60,751 bases of DNA from DATFYM01 sp035315065 (GCA_035315065.1 DATFYM010000184.1:1-60751), one strand, 5' to 3'. Counted from the first letter of the stretch, positions 33,676-43,164 are shown. Made by a program: numbers and translations. The notes: a model not told the origin generated them from the letters alone.

Positions 33676-35000
33676 CTTATCGCAAACTGCTTCTGTTGGT
33701 CTCAGTTCTGCTGGTGGCTTGTCAACTGGGTTGGGCGCAGTCCGCTCGGATGACGGCAGCGAATGTACAGGCGGTTGTCACTAAGGCGGCGCAACAAGGC
33801 AAACCGCTTCCTGTCGTCCCCCAGAGCGCGACCCCCCAAGGTCACTTCCGTCCGTACGTCTGGGTGTCCCGCCAGTTGGCGAAGCCACTCACTAGCGGGC
33901 CAAGCCTGCCTTCGTTCTGCAACGTTCTTGTAGGGCCGGGTGAATACGCTTTCTGCCCGAACGGCCTGCAAACCGCTTACTCCACCACCAAGATCGTGGG
34001 CGGGGGCGGAGGAGCCGGCATGGTCATCGCCATCGTGGACGCGTTCCATTATGGCGGCGCCGATGCCGATCTGAGTAGTTTTAGTGCCACCATGGGTCTG
34101 CCCCAGTGCACAATCGCCAGTGGCTGTTTCCAACAACTCGACCAAGTGGGTGGACCGCCTCGCGCCGGCGGCGATTCGGGCTGGGAACTCGAAACCATGC
34201 TCGATCTCGAGTATGCGCACGCCATGGCTCCCAACGCGAAGCTCGTGCTGGTGGAAGGTGACGACAATTCGTTCGACAATTTGGGCATCGCCGTTACAAC
34301 CGCGGTTGGGCTGGCGGATGTGGTCTCCAACAGCTACGGCGCGCTGCTCGAATATTACGGCGATGGGTGGTACGGGCTCACCCAGGACTACCTCTACGAT
34401 GTGAACAAGCCGATTCTTTTCTCGTCGGGCGATGACAGCGCCGTGTATGGGGTTCAGTATCCTTGCGCATCTCCGTACGTCACGTGCGTCGGCGGGACAT
34501 CCCTGAACGTCAATGCCTCCCTCCAACGGACAAGTGAGACCGGTTGGGCGGGGAGCGGCGGCGGGTGCAGCACCGCGGAGACTTCCCTGCCATACCAAAA
34601 CCTCATTGGTGTCACGGTGCTGTGCGGAGGTTGGCGCGCCACACCCGACATCGCTGCCGACGCAAACCCCAACACGGGAGCTGCGGTGCTCGACAGCGGA
34701 AATGGCGGGTACTTCCTCGTCGGCGGGACCAGCTTATCCTGTCCGCTCACGGCCGGTATTTTAGCGGACATCGACACGGCTCGCGTCAGCTTCGGAAAAG
34801 CCAAGTTCGGCGGCCCGTACGCCGGAATCTCTCTGGACCCGGAGCTGTACAACGCTTTCACTGCTAACTACCCATATTTCTACTATGACGTGAAGACAGG
34901 CAACAACGGCTACGCAGCGGGACCCGGCTATGACCTGGTCACGGGCATAGGTGTTTCGAGTGGCCCGGCCCTGGCCAACCGGTTCTTCGGACTTCCCTGA
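33672..35000 (+). CDS. Secreted sedolisin-family (S53) serine-carboxyl peptidase
   Basis: 442 residues with a signal peptide (LLLLVSVLLVACQLGWA) and a ribosome site AAGGAGG inside the preceding gene. Catalytic Glu174 and Asp178 lie in the spacing E-x3-D (WELETMLDLEYAHAMAPNA), and the nucleophile Ser354 in GGTSLSCP, where most relatives have GTSAS. The calcium-site-like end GYDLVTGIGVSSGP is present. The long N-terminal prodomain of many sedolisins is absent or very short. These enzymes degrade proteins at low pH. Coupling to a PEP-CTERM protein suggests the two act together at the surface. Confidence 0.87.
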   Translation: MTYRKLLLLVSVLLVACQLGWAQSARMTAANVQAVVTKAAQQGKPLPVVPQSATPQGHFRPYVWVSRQLAKPLTSGPSLPSFCNVLVGPGEYAFCPNGLQTAYSTTKIVGGGGGAGMVIAIVDAFHYGGADADLSSFSATMGLPQCTIASGCFQQLDQVGGPPRAGGDSGWELETMLDLEYAHAMAPNAKLVLVEGDDNSFDNLGIAVTTAVGLADVVSNSYGALLEYYGDGWYGLTQDYLYDVNKPILFSSGDDSAVYGVQYPCASPYVTCVGGTSLNVNASLQRTSETGWAGSGGGCSTAETSLPYQNLIGVTVLCGGWRATPDIAADANPNTGAAVLDSGNGGYFLVGGTSLSCPLTAGILADIDTARVSFGKAKFGGPYAGISLDPELYNAFTANYPYFYYDVKTGNNGYAAGPGYDLVTGIGVSSGPALANRFFGLP

Positions 35001-35056
35001 AGCGTGACCTGGCTGGTGGATACATTGAGTCTGTTTTGATGATCATGATCGATAGC

Positions 35057-35088
35057 GTGCCCCACCCAAGCCATGCTTGGGTGGGGCA
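35057..35088. repeat. Palindrome GTGCCCCACCCAAG ... CTTGGGTGGGGCA
   Basis: A 13-14 bp near-perfect stem with a loop of about five bases. It sits exactly where the homology of the GNAT toxin remnant ends. Confidence 0.75.
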
Positions 35089-35416
35089 TCGCGTCTTTAA
35101 GCAGACCGGCGCCAACTCCCTTGCCCTGCCAGGACGTCGACACGGCGAGGCGCGCCAGCAGCATGATCGGCACAGGATGACGGGCCAAGCCCTTGGTGAG
35201 GCGTTCGGGTGCGCCGCTGTACTCGACCGCGCACACCACCACTGTGTAGTAGCCGATGACCTCTTCCTCCGCGAGGGCGACATAGGTCTGGGAGGCTTCT
35301 GCCTGCTGGTTCGGAAACACATAACGAACCAGGAATCGATTGAGGGCTTCACGGCCGCAGTCAAACGCATCGATGGCGTGACCGCGTCGCAGCTTCTCGA
35401 TACGTCGCGAGGTCAC
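35088..35416 (-). pseudogene. GNAT-family toxin, C-terminus lost
   Basis: GTG 35416 directly follows the antitoxin stop (TAAGTG). The frame reads IEKLRRGHAIDAFDCG, YTVVVCAVEYSGAPERL and VPIMLLARLAVSTSWQGKGVGAGLLKDA, the N-terminal and acetyl-CoA-binding parts of TacT-type acetyltransferase toxins. After LLKDA the sequence runs into a palindromic repeat and encodes unrelated residues to 34928. The C-terminal third with the catalytic Tyr region is missing, so the toxin should be inactive. Known family members acetylate aminoacyl-tRNA. Confidence 0.8.
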
Positions 35417-35569
35417 TTAAACGCCGCCTCGCTCGAAGACGCTCGGCTCCCTGAGAAGCCGGGCAAGGCGGGGGGCGGCGCGCGGCGGCGCGGACAGTGC
35501 GGCCTGGAATGCCTTCCACTGCTCTGCATTCAGCCCGAAGCGCTGGCGGTCCGGCAAGGATTCTTCGGC
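35417..35569 (-). pseudogene. DUF1778 (TacA-type) antitoxin, N-terminus lost
   Basis: The frame LPDRQRFGLNAEQWKAFQAA continues to RLLREPSVFERGGV and TAA, the toxin-neutralising C-terminus of DUF1778 antitoxins. Upstream, where the ribbon-helix-helix DNA-binding half should be, the sequence is two G/C-rich palindromes. A 5' truncation is clear. Confidence 0.75.
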
Positions 35570-35611
35570 GCGGGCGTCTCGCCCGCTGTGGCGGGAGCGT
35601 CCCGCTCCCGC
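35570..35611. repeat. Two adjacent G/C palindromes
   Basis: GCGGGCGTCTCGCCCGC and GCGGGAGCGTCCCGCTCCCG are separated by four bases. They replace the 5' part of the antitoxin gene. The rest of 35612-35680 holds no gene that I can see. Confidence 0.7.
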
Positions 35612-35680
35612 ACGAAGGAACCGGGACCTGGGGCGAGGGCGGCATGCGCCGCACCGCTTGGGTTGAGCCCCCGGGACGCC

Positions 35681-38320
35681 TCATTCGCTGCGCAAGGCAA
35701 CGACAGGGTCGATGCGGGCGGCCCGGTAGGAAGGGATCCCGGCCGCGAGCGCGGCCGTGACCACCAACACCAAGGCGGCGACGAGAAGCGAACCCGGGTC
35801 GTTGGGTGAAACCCCGAACAGCAGCCCGCGAATCATATGCGCCAAAGCCAAAGAGCCGGCCAAGCCTGTAGCCACTCCGATTCCCGTCCAGATTCCCGCG
35901 TACTTTTGAATCTGCACGGCAATATCCAGGGGCCGTGCGCCAACGGCCATGCGCACACCTATCTCCCTTGTCCGGCGGGCCACCAGGAAGGACAGCACGC
36001 CGTAGAGTCCCGTCGCGGCCAGCAGCAGCCCGAGAGCGGCAAACAGGCCGACGAGTGTTGCGACAAAACGCGGGCCGTCCCGGAATCGATCGACCCTCTG
36101 CCCCAAGGTTTCGACCGTCACCGGCAGCGTGGGGTCAAGCGCCGCAAACTCCGCCCTGACCCAGCGCGTCAACGTCCCCGAGTCGAGCGAAGTGCGAAAA
36201 ACAGCGACTCCGCTGAAGCCCACTGGGTCCGCGTTGTGCATGCGCAGGCGGTAGTACTCGGGATCGGCGGGCTCGGTCAGGCCGTTGTTCTTGATGTCGG
36301 CCGCCACTCCCACCACCGGTGACCAATGGCCGTTTACTTCCAAATCGATCTGCTGCCCGATCGGGTTCTCATTGCCGAACAATCGGCGGGCCAGGGTGGC
36401 GCTCAGGATGATGGGTGACTCACCGGAGGCGCGCTCGCTCTCTTCAAAGGCGCGACCGGCAAGAATAGGAATGCCCAAGGCGCTGAAATACTCCGGGGTC
36501 ACCCATCGGAACTCGACCATTCCCCCATCCGGCGCAACGGGCGGGCGCCCCGCGATGCGCAGGTTCGAATACGGGCGTCCCATTGAACCGCGGGGCGGAA
36601 TAGAGTCGCTCAGGGCAAAGAACCCGCCGCCGGGGATGCGCTTCAATCGTTCCTCGAGCTCGTCAAAGAACTTGACTTGTGCCTCGCCGGGCCGGTAACG
36701 CTGCCGTCGCAGACTGAAAGAGGCGGTGACGACGTGTTCGGGTTCGAATCCCAGCGGCTCGCTTTGGAGTTTCCAAAGGCTGCGAAGCAGCAGCGATGCC
36801 CCGGTCAGCAGCACCAGCGAAATTGCCACCTGAGCGGTCACCAGCGCCTTTCCAAACAGCGTTCGTGCCGTTCCGACCGCGTGCCAGCCCGCCAGCGCCT
36901 CTGCCCGCGGCCGTTCCAGGGCAGGCGCCATTCCAAACACCAAGGCGGCTCCGAGCGAGCCCGCCAAGGCAAACAGGAGGACGCGCAGATCGATCCGGGC
37001 GTGCTGCAGGCGCACCATCCCGTCGGGCGCCAGGCCAACGCACAGCCGCAGGAGCGCCCAGGCGGTTCCGCATCCGGCCGCGCCTCCCAGCAAGCCAAAG
37101 ATCACGGACTGGGTCAGGGTTTGTCGGATCAGGCGTCCCCGCCCAGCGCCCAGGGCGGCGCGCATGGCGAGTTCCTGGCGGCGGGCCACGGCGCGCGCCA
37201 GCATGAGATTTGCGACATTGGTGCACGTCGCCAGCAAAAGGGCGAGCACGGAGCCGAGCAACATCCAGGAGGCGAGTTTCACTTCCTGGATCTGCCGGTC
37301 CCGCAGCGAGCGAACCACCAAACGAACTTCCGAGCGCAACTCCCGCGGCACGTCGGCTTCCGCGCTCGCTGCGAAGAGCGGGCCCATGCGCTCGCGGGCC
37401 TGTTCAATCGACACGCCTTCCTTCAGTCTGGCAAAGGTCCGCAAGAAGGAACTTGAATTCGCAGAACGCGGGAGACTCGCATCCAGGCGCGCGGGCAACA
37501 TCACGTCGATGTCACCGAGTTGCGGCATTTCGAAGCTCTGGGGAAGGACGCCGATGACCTGCGCAGGCTCGTCGTCCAAAGTGAGGGTTCTGCCCAGGAC
37601 CTTAACGTCGCCGCCAAAAGCCCTCTGCCAGAATCCATAGGAAAGCAGAGCCACCGTCGGGGCATGCGGGCGATCATTCTCGGGACTGAAATCCCCGCCG
37701 AGGAGAGGCGTAATGCCGAACGTCTGGAGAAAATTGGCGGCCACGGAGTAACAATTGATGCGGCGCGGCGTATCAGCGATCATCACATCGCAGCCCACCC
37801 CGGGCCTCATGGCGGTGAGGGATTGGAATGGCGAGTGCCCCTCCCGCCAGTCGAAATAACTGCTGACCACATTGAACTCATTGTTGTCGACCGGCCCCAG
37901 GTATCCCACCGACACAAGCTGATCGTCCTTGGGGTATGGCAACCTGCGAAACAAAAGCGGATCGACTACGCTGAACACCGCCGTGGAGGCACCGATTCCG
38001 AGCGCCAGGGTCACGACCACGACGGCCCCGAAGCCCGGGTTCTTCCTCAGGGTGCGAAGCGCGTAGCGAACGTCCTGCGCGAGGCTGTCGAGCCAGACAA
38101 AGGTCCACATTTCGCGGCAGGCCTCCTGAAGCGAAGACCGGTTGCCGAAGCGTCTTCGACTTGCGTACCGGGCTTCTTCCGGATTCACTCCTGCGGCTTG
38201 CAGCTTCTCCACCCGCATCGCGAGGTGGAAGCGCATCTCGTCTTCCAAGTCGCGATCCAACTGGCGCCGCTTGAAGATTGCTTTCGCCCGTAGCCAGGTG
38301 CTGGTTAGCCATTGAAACAT
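35681..38320 (-). CDS. ADOP-type ABC permease (MacB/FtsX-like, duplicated)
   Basis: 879 residues from ATG 38320, five bases after GGAGG (an ATG at 38332 overlaps the site). An N-terminal soluble segment (RRQLDRDLEDEMRFHLAMRV, EARYASRRRFGN) is typical of acidobacterial duplicated orphan permeases. Then come two FtsX/MacB units, each a MacB periplasmic domain plus three helices (LRTLRKNPGFGAVVVVTLAL, and near the end RTREIGVRMAVGARPLDI). Family members act in export or lipoprotein-type mechanotransmission with an unlinked ATPase. A PadR regulator gene lies upstream on the same strand, the usual arrangement. Confidence 0.92.
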   Translation of the reverse strand: MFQWLTSTWLRAKAIFKRRQLDRDLEDEMRFHLAMRVEKLQAAGVNPEEARYASRRRFGNRSSLQEACREMWTFVWLDSLAQDVRYALRTLRKNPGFGAVVVVTLALGIGASTAVFSVVDPLLFRRLPYPKDDQLVSVGYLGPVDNNEFNVVSSYFDWREGHSPFQSLTAMRPGVGCDVMIADTPRRINCYSVAANFLQTFGITPLLGGDFSPENDRPHAPTVALLSYGFWQRAFGGDVKVLGRTLTLDDEPAQVIGVLPQSFEMPQLGDIDVMLPARLDASLPRSANSSSFLRTFARLKEGVSIEQARERMGPLFAASAEADVPRELRSEVRLVVRSLRDRQIQEVKLASWMLLGSVLALLLATCTNVANLMLARAVARRQELAMRAALGAGRGRLIRQTLTQSVIFGLLGGAAGCGTAWALLRLCVGLAPDGMVRLQHARIDLRVLLFALAGSLGAALVFGMAPALERPRAEALAGWHAVGTARTLFGKALVTAQVAISLVLLTGASLLLRSLWKLQSEPLGFEPEHVVTASFSLRRQRYRPGEAQVKFFDELEERLKRIPGGGFFALSDSIPPRGSMGRPYSNLRIAGRPPVAPDGGMVEFRWVTPEYFSALGIPILAGRAFEESERASGESPIILSATLARRLFGNENPIGQQIDLEVNGHWSPVVGVAADIKNNGLTEPADPEYYRLRMHNADPVGFSGVAVFRTSLDSGTLTRWVRAEFAALDPTLPVTVETLGQRVDRFRDGPRFVATLVGLFAALGLLLAATGLYGVLSFLVARRTREIGVRMAVGARPLDIAVQIQKYAGIWTGIGVATGLAGSLALAHMIRGLLFGVSPNDPGSLLVAALVLVVTAALAAGIPSYRAARIDPVVALRSE

Positions 38321-38416
38321 CGCCGCCTCCAAAAGACCAATCGGCTTGCGGAATGAGCCGGCTATTCAACAAACCAATCGATTGATGAAATCACCCTTCA
38401 ATCGCCCCACAGGATC

Positions 38417-38658
38417 GAGAAGGTGTGAAGAAACTGGAGAAAGGCGGGAAGAATCCACAGATTACGCAGATTACACAGAAGGACGAGCGAACACTCAAGA
38501 GACGATCTATTTGGAGTACGCCGTTCGTCCGTCTTTTAATCTATGCAATCTGCGAAATCTGCGGATACTCCTTACTTTTTTGTCGCACACCCCTCATCAT
38601 TGCGACTCTTCGCACCTCTGCGGCTCTGCGAGAAACTTCTCATCTTCTTCACACGTTC
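38417..38658. repeat. MITE-like element with nested palindromes
   Basis: Ends GAAGGTGTGAAGAA and TTCTTCACACGTTC are inverses. Inside are CACAGATTACGCAGATTACA facing CAATCTGCGAAATCTGCGGA, then CGCACCTCTGCGGCTCTGCG facing no clear partner. It fills the spacer between padR and the permease gene. Confidence 0.75.
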
Positions 38659-38681
38659 CGACCCGCCGATGAGGCAACTCC

Positions 38682-39023
38682 TCAGGCCGTTCCCATGACG
38701 CGCGCAATGGCGGCCGCCAAGCGGCTCCAATGGGCGGTTTCCTCCACCAATTGCTTGCGCCCGGCAGCGGTGAGCCGGTAGTATTTGGCCCGCCGGTTGT
38801 TTTCCGACATGTCCCATTTGGAGGCCAGCCAACCCCGCAGTTCCAAGCGGTGCAATGCCGGATAAAGCGCGCCCTCTTCTACGCGCAGAACCTCCTCCGA
38901 TGTCTGCTCAATGAATTCCGCGATTGCGTAACCGTGCAAGGGACGGCGTTGGAGGGCTCTGAGAATCAGCATGTCGAGGGTGTCGCGCAAAAGCTCGCCC
39001 GGATTGGATTGCTTCTCTCCCAT
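38682..39023 (-). CDS. PadR-family transcriptional regulator
   Basis: 113 residues: a winged-helix DNA-binding domain with LDMLILRALQRRPLHGYAIA, EEGALYPALHRLELRGWL and YYRLTAAGRKQL, followed by a short C-terminal dimerisation helix (class 2 PadR size). It should repress its own gene and the ADOP permease downstream and respond to a small molecule or envelope stress (inference from the family). The permease gene is about 360 bases downstream with a repeat element between them. Confidence 0.93.
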   Translation of the reverse strand: MGEKQSNPGELLRDTLDMLILRALQRRPLHGYAIAEFIEQTSEEVLRVEEGALYPALHRLELRGWLASKWDMSENNRRAKYYRLTAAGRKQLVEETAHWSRLAAAIARVMGTA

Positions 39024-39102
39024 AAGAATCTAAGGGTACCATGGTTTCCGGGCGAGCGCAATCTTTGATTAATGGTCTGGCAGCAAGGGTAGCAAGAGGT
39101 AG

Positions 39103-39129
39103 CCACGGTCACCGCTGTTGTGACCGTGG
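39103..39129. repeat. CCACGGTCA palindrome, first copy
   Basis: CCACGGTCACCGCTGTTGTG followed by ACCGTGG forms a 9-bp stem. A second copy is at 39282. Confidence 0.7.
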
Positions 39130-39281
39130 GCTTTCCTCCGATGAGGAACCAACGGCCAACCAAAGACGAAAGGGACGTGGTCCAGTTTCAACGATTTTGC
39201 TTTGGATAAGGCAACAGTCGCGACGTGCCCGACTCAGATTAACTCCTTGCGATTGCCATTGGGGTATCGCATGACAAAAGC

Positions 39282-39309
39282 CCACGGTCAGAAAAACACT
39301 GACCGTGGC
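39282..39309. repeat. CCACGGTCA palindrome, second copy
   Basis: CCACGGTCAGAAAAACACTG and ACCGTGG form the same 9-bp stem with a different loop. Both copies are flanked by GGTAGC or GCTACC, in opposite orientation. The rest of 39024-39529 holds no recognisable gene. Confidence 0.7.
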
Positions 39310-39529
39310 TACCCCGCTTGATCTGGTGAAGGGCGGAGGCGCGACGGGGGGCCTGGTAGGCGCTGCCTGAGGCTGCCGCTAAGAACAGAACGCGACGGGA
39401 AGATTCGAGCCGTGGACCTTTGCGAGATAGAGTAGGAGAGGGTGCGATCCCGCAAAGCGGCACGACTCCCTCCCCCCTCGTCGGACCCGAAGTGCAGGCT
39501 TCCTGCATTCGGATCCTTGCAGCCGATCG

Positions 39530-42148
39530 TTAGTTGCCCGTCACCCCAGAGCCGCTGAGTGTGACCTTGTGGACTGAGCCAGCGCTCTCTGTGATGCTCA
39601 GCGTCCCGCTGTAGGTGACGTAGGAGGTTGCGGTGAAAGTCAACTGGACCGTGCAGTTGGCGCCTGCTGCAAGCGCCGTACCGCAGTTGTTGCTCTGAGT
39701 AAACGCCGCCGATCCGCTGACGTTGATGCTCGAGATCCCGACGACAACCCCGTTAGTATTGGTGACTGTCACCGAGGCGTTTTGGCTGTCGTTCAGTACC
39801 TGTTGCCCGAAGTCGACCGAGGTTGGGGACACCGTTAGCTCCTCAGTGGTTCCGCTCGGCGTTCCGGTTCCCGTCAACGCGACTGTCTGTGTGCCGGTCG
39901 GGAGCGGGAGAATGAAAGTGAGCCAACCGGTCCGGGTTCCGGTGGCCGTGGGGGTGAACGTCGCGCTGACCGTGCAACTTGTCCCGGGGGCGAGAGAAGT
40001 CTTACAGGTGGTGGTATCAGCAAAGTCTCCCGTGATCGAGATAGTGATCGTAAGCGATGTGGTGCTGTGGTTGGCCAGGGTCAAGACGTGGGCCGCGCTC
40101 TTCGTCTTCAGTGCCTGCGCAGGGAAAAGCACGCTGGCGGGCGACACCGTGACCGTGGGAGCAGTGCTGGCCCCCGTGCCGCCCAGGTTCACGGTCTGAG
40201 TGCCGGCGTTATCGGTCACCGTCAAGGCGCCGGTGAGCGTTCCTGTAGCGGTCGGCGTGAAAGTCACACTGAAGGTGCAACCGAAGCCCGGGGCGACGCT
40301 CGAGCCGCAGTTATTAGTCTGGGCAAAGCCGGTGCTGGCGCCGATGGCCGAAATGGTGAGCGGACCCGTGCCGGTATTCAACAAAGTCACCGATTGCGCC
40401 GCGCTCGTCGTGTTCACGAGCTGGGAGGCGAAGGTGAGACTGGCCGGTGCGACTCCCGCCACCGGCGCGGTGCCGGTCCCACTGAGCCCCGCTTTTCGGG
40501 CCCCGCTGGCGGAGTTGCCGGTGAGGGTTAGCAAACCCTTCCGAGTGCCGGTTACTGTGGGTGTGAACACTATGCTGAGGCTGCAGGTTGATCCGCCCGG
40601 CACGCCGCTGCCGCAAGTGTCGGTCTCGGCAAAGTCGCCGGTGGTGGCGATCCGGGTGAACTCCAGCGGCGCGCCGCCAATGTTGGTGACCGTCACGGTT
40701 TGGGGCAAGCTCGGTGTACCAACGTTCTGATTGGCGTAGGTCAGGCTGGTGGGGGAAAGAACCGCGTCCGGAACCGGAGTCGACACTGGGACGGGAACAA
40801 TTCCCTGCGGCCCGCCGAATGAGCCGACGCCGGTCCCGTAACTGCCATACGAACTCCAATTCAGAGTGGTCATGTCCGAGCTGCGGACGATGCGGCCATT
40901 TTGAGTATCGGCAACAAAGATGGCTCCGGTCAGAGGGTCCACAGCCAGGCCATAGGGGTTAGAGAAGTAGCCGACTGCATTGCCGATGCCGGGCCCGCCC
41001 AGCGTGGTCCGATTGGCGCCCGTCATGTCATCTACCCGCACCACCTGATCTGCGAGCGTGTCCGCGACGTAAATCTTCCCGGCGGGGTCCAGGGCGACGC
41101 CGTAAACACTCTGGTAATTCACCGTGCCGGCCGTATTGGAGGTGAGCATCGTCCAGTTTGCGCCCGTCATGTCATCGACGCGAACGACGCGGTTGTTACC
41201 GGTGTCGGCAATGTAAATCCTGCCGGCGGCATCGAAGGCGACGCCCCTAGGTCCGGCGAGCATATTCACGCCCGTGGGGTCGGTCTTGAGCGTGGTCCAA
41301 TTGGTTCCGGTCATGCTGTCCACGCGAACGATCTGATTGTTGCCCGTATCAGCGACGTAGATTCTGCCTGTGGCATCGTTCGCGACTCCGTACGGATTAC
41401 TGAAACTGCCGCTGCCGCACGTGCCCAGCGTGGTCCAGTTGGCTCCAGTGATGTTATCCATGCGTGCGACCCGGCAGTTACCGGTGTCGGCGACATAGAT
41501 CCTTCCCGACGCGTCGAGAGCGATTCCCACCGGGTTCGAAAACTGCTTGGTTCCCGCCCCTCCCTTGCCCAGCGTGGCCCAATTCGCTCCCGTCATGCTA
41601 TCGACGCGGACGATCCGGTTGTTGTATGTGTCCGTCACATAAACCGGCCCATACACGGCACTCACCTCAGTCCCGCCGCTCGAGAGGGCCGCCGATCCGC
41701 TTCCAATCTGAGTCCTGAGGGGTACCACGTAGAAATACGTTCCGCCAGAGATGGCTTCCGACTGGCCGTTTTGCGTCAAGCTTCCCGTCAAAGAGCCGCC
41801 AAAGCTGTAGTAATAGTGGGTATTCCCGCCGCGCCCACCGCCCGAAGCCGTCAAGTACAGCTTCCCCGATGTGAACGTACCGCTCAGGACGGTGACGCCG
41901 TCGCTCGACTGCAGGGTGATGATTCCACCCGAGCAGAAGTACTGCCACAAGTAGGTGCCAAAAGCTGTGCCGGTGATCGGGCAATTTAGAGACAGAGTGC
42001 CGGCAGGGCTAGCGACGGTGGCGGCCGTCACCACAATGCTGGAGCCCAGGGTGAACGTGCCGCCGCGTTCGCTGTAGGTTGCCTGATCCCCGAATGCTGC
42101 GGACAGAGGTAGAAGCATCATCACGGAAAGCACGAGTCTTCTGGTCAA
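39530..42148 (-). CDS. Secreted NHL-repeat plus HYDIN/choice-of-anchor-D protein
   Basis: 872 residues. TTG 42148 is the start, six bases after GGAGG. Signal peptide LVLSVMMLLPLSAAFG. After a beta region, about six NHL units with the pattern GRIYVADTGNNRIVRVDSMT form a beta-propeller. Four ASPM/SPD-2/HYDIN-type beta sandwiches follow, each with LSPTSLTYANQNVGT-like starts and CGSGVPGGSTCSLSIVFTPT-like middles. Two Cys per sandwich suggest disulfides. Such proteins are exported and likely bind carbohydrate or protein at the surface. No enzyme motif is seen. Confidence 0.9.
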   Translation of the reverse strand: MTRRLVLSVMMLLPLSAAFGDQATYSERGGTFTLGSSIVVTAATVASPAGTLSLNCPITGTAFGTYLWQYFCSGGIITLQSSDGVTVLSGTFTSGKLYLTASGGGRGGNTHYYYSFGGSLTGSLTQNGQSEAISGGTYFYVVPLRTQIGSGSAALSSGGTEVSAVYGPVYVTDTYNNRIVRVDSMTGANWATLGKGGAGTKQFSNPVGIALDASGRIYVADTGNCRVARMDNITGANWTTLGTCGSGSFSNPYGVANDATGRIYVADTGNNQIVRVDSMTGTNWTTLKTDPTGVNMLAGPRGVAFDAAGRIYIADTGNNRVVRVDDMTGANWTMLTSNTAGTVNYQSVYGVALDPAGKIYVADTLADQVVRVDDMTGANRTTLGGPGIGNAVGYFSNPYGLAVDPLTGAIFVADTQNGRIVRSSDMTTLNWSSYGSYGTGVGSFGGPQGIVPVPVSTPVPDAVLSPTSLTYANQNVGTPSLPQTVTVTNIGGAPLEFTRIATTGDFAETDTCGSGVPGGSTCSLSIVFTPTVTGTRKGLLTLTGNSASGARKAGLSGTGTAPVAGVAPASLTFASQLVNTTSAAQSVTLLNTGTGPLTISAIGASTGFAQTNNCGSSVAPGFGCTFSVTFTPTATGTLTGALTVTDNAGTQTVNLGGTGASTAPTVTVSPASVLFPAQALKTKSAAHVLTLANHSTTSLTITISITGDFADTTTCKTSLAPGTSCTVSATFTPTATGTRTGWLTFILPLPTGTQTVALTGTGTPSGTTEELTVSPTSVDFGQQVLNDSQNASVTVTNTNGVVVGISSINVSGSAAFTQSNNCGTALAAGANCTVQLTFTATSYVTYSGTLSITESAGSVHKVTLSGSGVTGN

Positions 42149-42577
42149 GGGTCGCCTCCATGCCGTCGGTATTTTTGTGGTGTCAACATCTGATGCCCAC
42201 GGGCGGAAATCTTGAATTGCCGCAGGGGGAGGATGCCCATCGCGTTTTTGTTCGTCAAGGCTGACCCTTGTCCTGCAAAGCGGGACTGCCTATGCGCTGA
42301 CGGGAGTGACGGATCGAATCCCTCCAGGCCTAACTGAAGATTTTGCTTGTGATGCCCCTACAGTAGAAGTGTATGCGATTTTTGCCTCTAACGCAAGCCC
42401 TTCGCTTGCCTGTCTCTGAGGATCGTTCTGTTCGGATCGCGAGCCCGCGGAGAGGCGAGGCCGGGGGTGAGGGGCACCTCTGCCTCGTTGATGCGGCCCC
42501 GCCGTCAGGCACGCCATCAGGCAAGAACCGCTTCGGTAGGATACCCCAAATGGCAGTGTAGTCATAAGATAATTAGC

Positions 42578-42606
42578 TTGACAGATACGCTCTCCTGTAT
42601 TATCCT
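42578..42606 (+). promoter_or_regulatory. Sigma-70-type promoter
   Basis: TTGACA (42578-42583), 17 bases, TATCCT (42601-42606). The -35 is perfect and the -10 is moderate. It points into the gene-poor region and a doubtful frame starting at 42650 or 42638. Confidence 0.45.
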
Positions 42607-42649
42607 AAGCTAGACGGCTTCGGCCAGAAGAGGGGGGCATGGGGAAAAA

Positions 42650-43042
42650 ATGGCTTATGACCATGCAAGGCGTCGGCGCCCTGCCGATTCGAAGTACAAG
42701 TTCGAAAGGACCATCATCTTCCTTATCGCCCTGCGGGGCACCGTGGAGCTCGAGGGTTCACCGAGAGGGGGAACAGGATGCCTACGCGTGATCTTCGGCG
42801 AGCACTCCGGGCTTTCCGCCGGCGAACTGGTGATCGCCTATGATGCGGACATTAAGGCGGGGTCGGCGTGGAGGATGGCCAAACAGGGCGGCGCGGAGGG
42901 CCCCAAGGAGGAAAAGGGACTGGGTTCCGAACTTCCGCTCCGCACGGGGTGGCGCCGGCCAAATTGGCGGTGGGGTGCGGGTCGGTGGGACGACCGAGAG
43001 AACGACCGCCGTCGTTGGGGGACTCCGCCAGTGGGCCGCTAA
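42650..43042 (+). CDS. Doubtful 130-residue frame
   Basis: The frame begins MAYDHARRRRPADSKYKFER and ends in a Trp/Arg/Gly-rich, low-complexity tail that does not look like a folded protein. The middle (TIIFLIALRGTVELEG) is more protein-like. A promoter lies 45 bases upstream, and an alternative start with a better ribosome site at 42638 opens a different, shorter frame. I rate it as more likely non-coding or a decayed gene. Confidence 0.2.
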   Translation: MAYDHARRRRPADSKYKFERTIIFLIALRGTVELEGSPRGGTGCLRVIFGEHSGLSAGELVIAYDADIKAGSAWRMAKQGGAEGPKEEKGLGSELPLRTGWRRPNWRWGAGRWDDRENDRRRWGTPPVGR

Positions 43043-43164
43043 TGGTTACACTTATGGTTGTTCCAAGAAAATTAACAGAAGGAGTTAATCGCCATTCCCC
43101 CCCACCCTCGCGGGACCTTGGCGCGAAGCCAGTGTTGCAAACAAAGGGGATACAGGAAAGGAAG

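Noticed and set aside
40901..41989. 362-codon plus-strand frame opposite the NHL/HYDIN gene
   Set aside because: It is periodic only because the NHL repeats on the other strand are.
42200..42330. Possible c-di-GMP (GEMM) riboswitch, because of a GCAAAGCGGGACTGCC-like string
   Set aside because: The conserved GGCAAACC half and the receptor pairing are not found, and no plus-strand gene follows.
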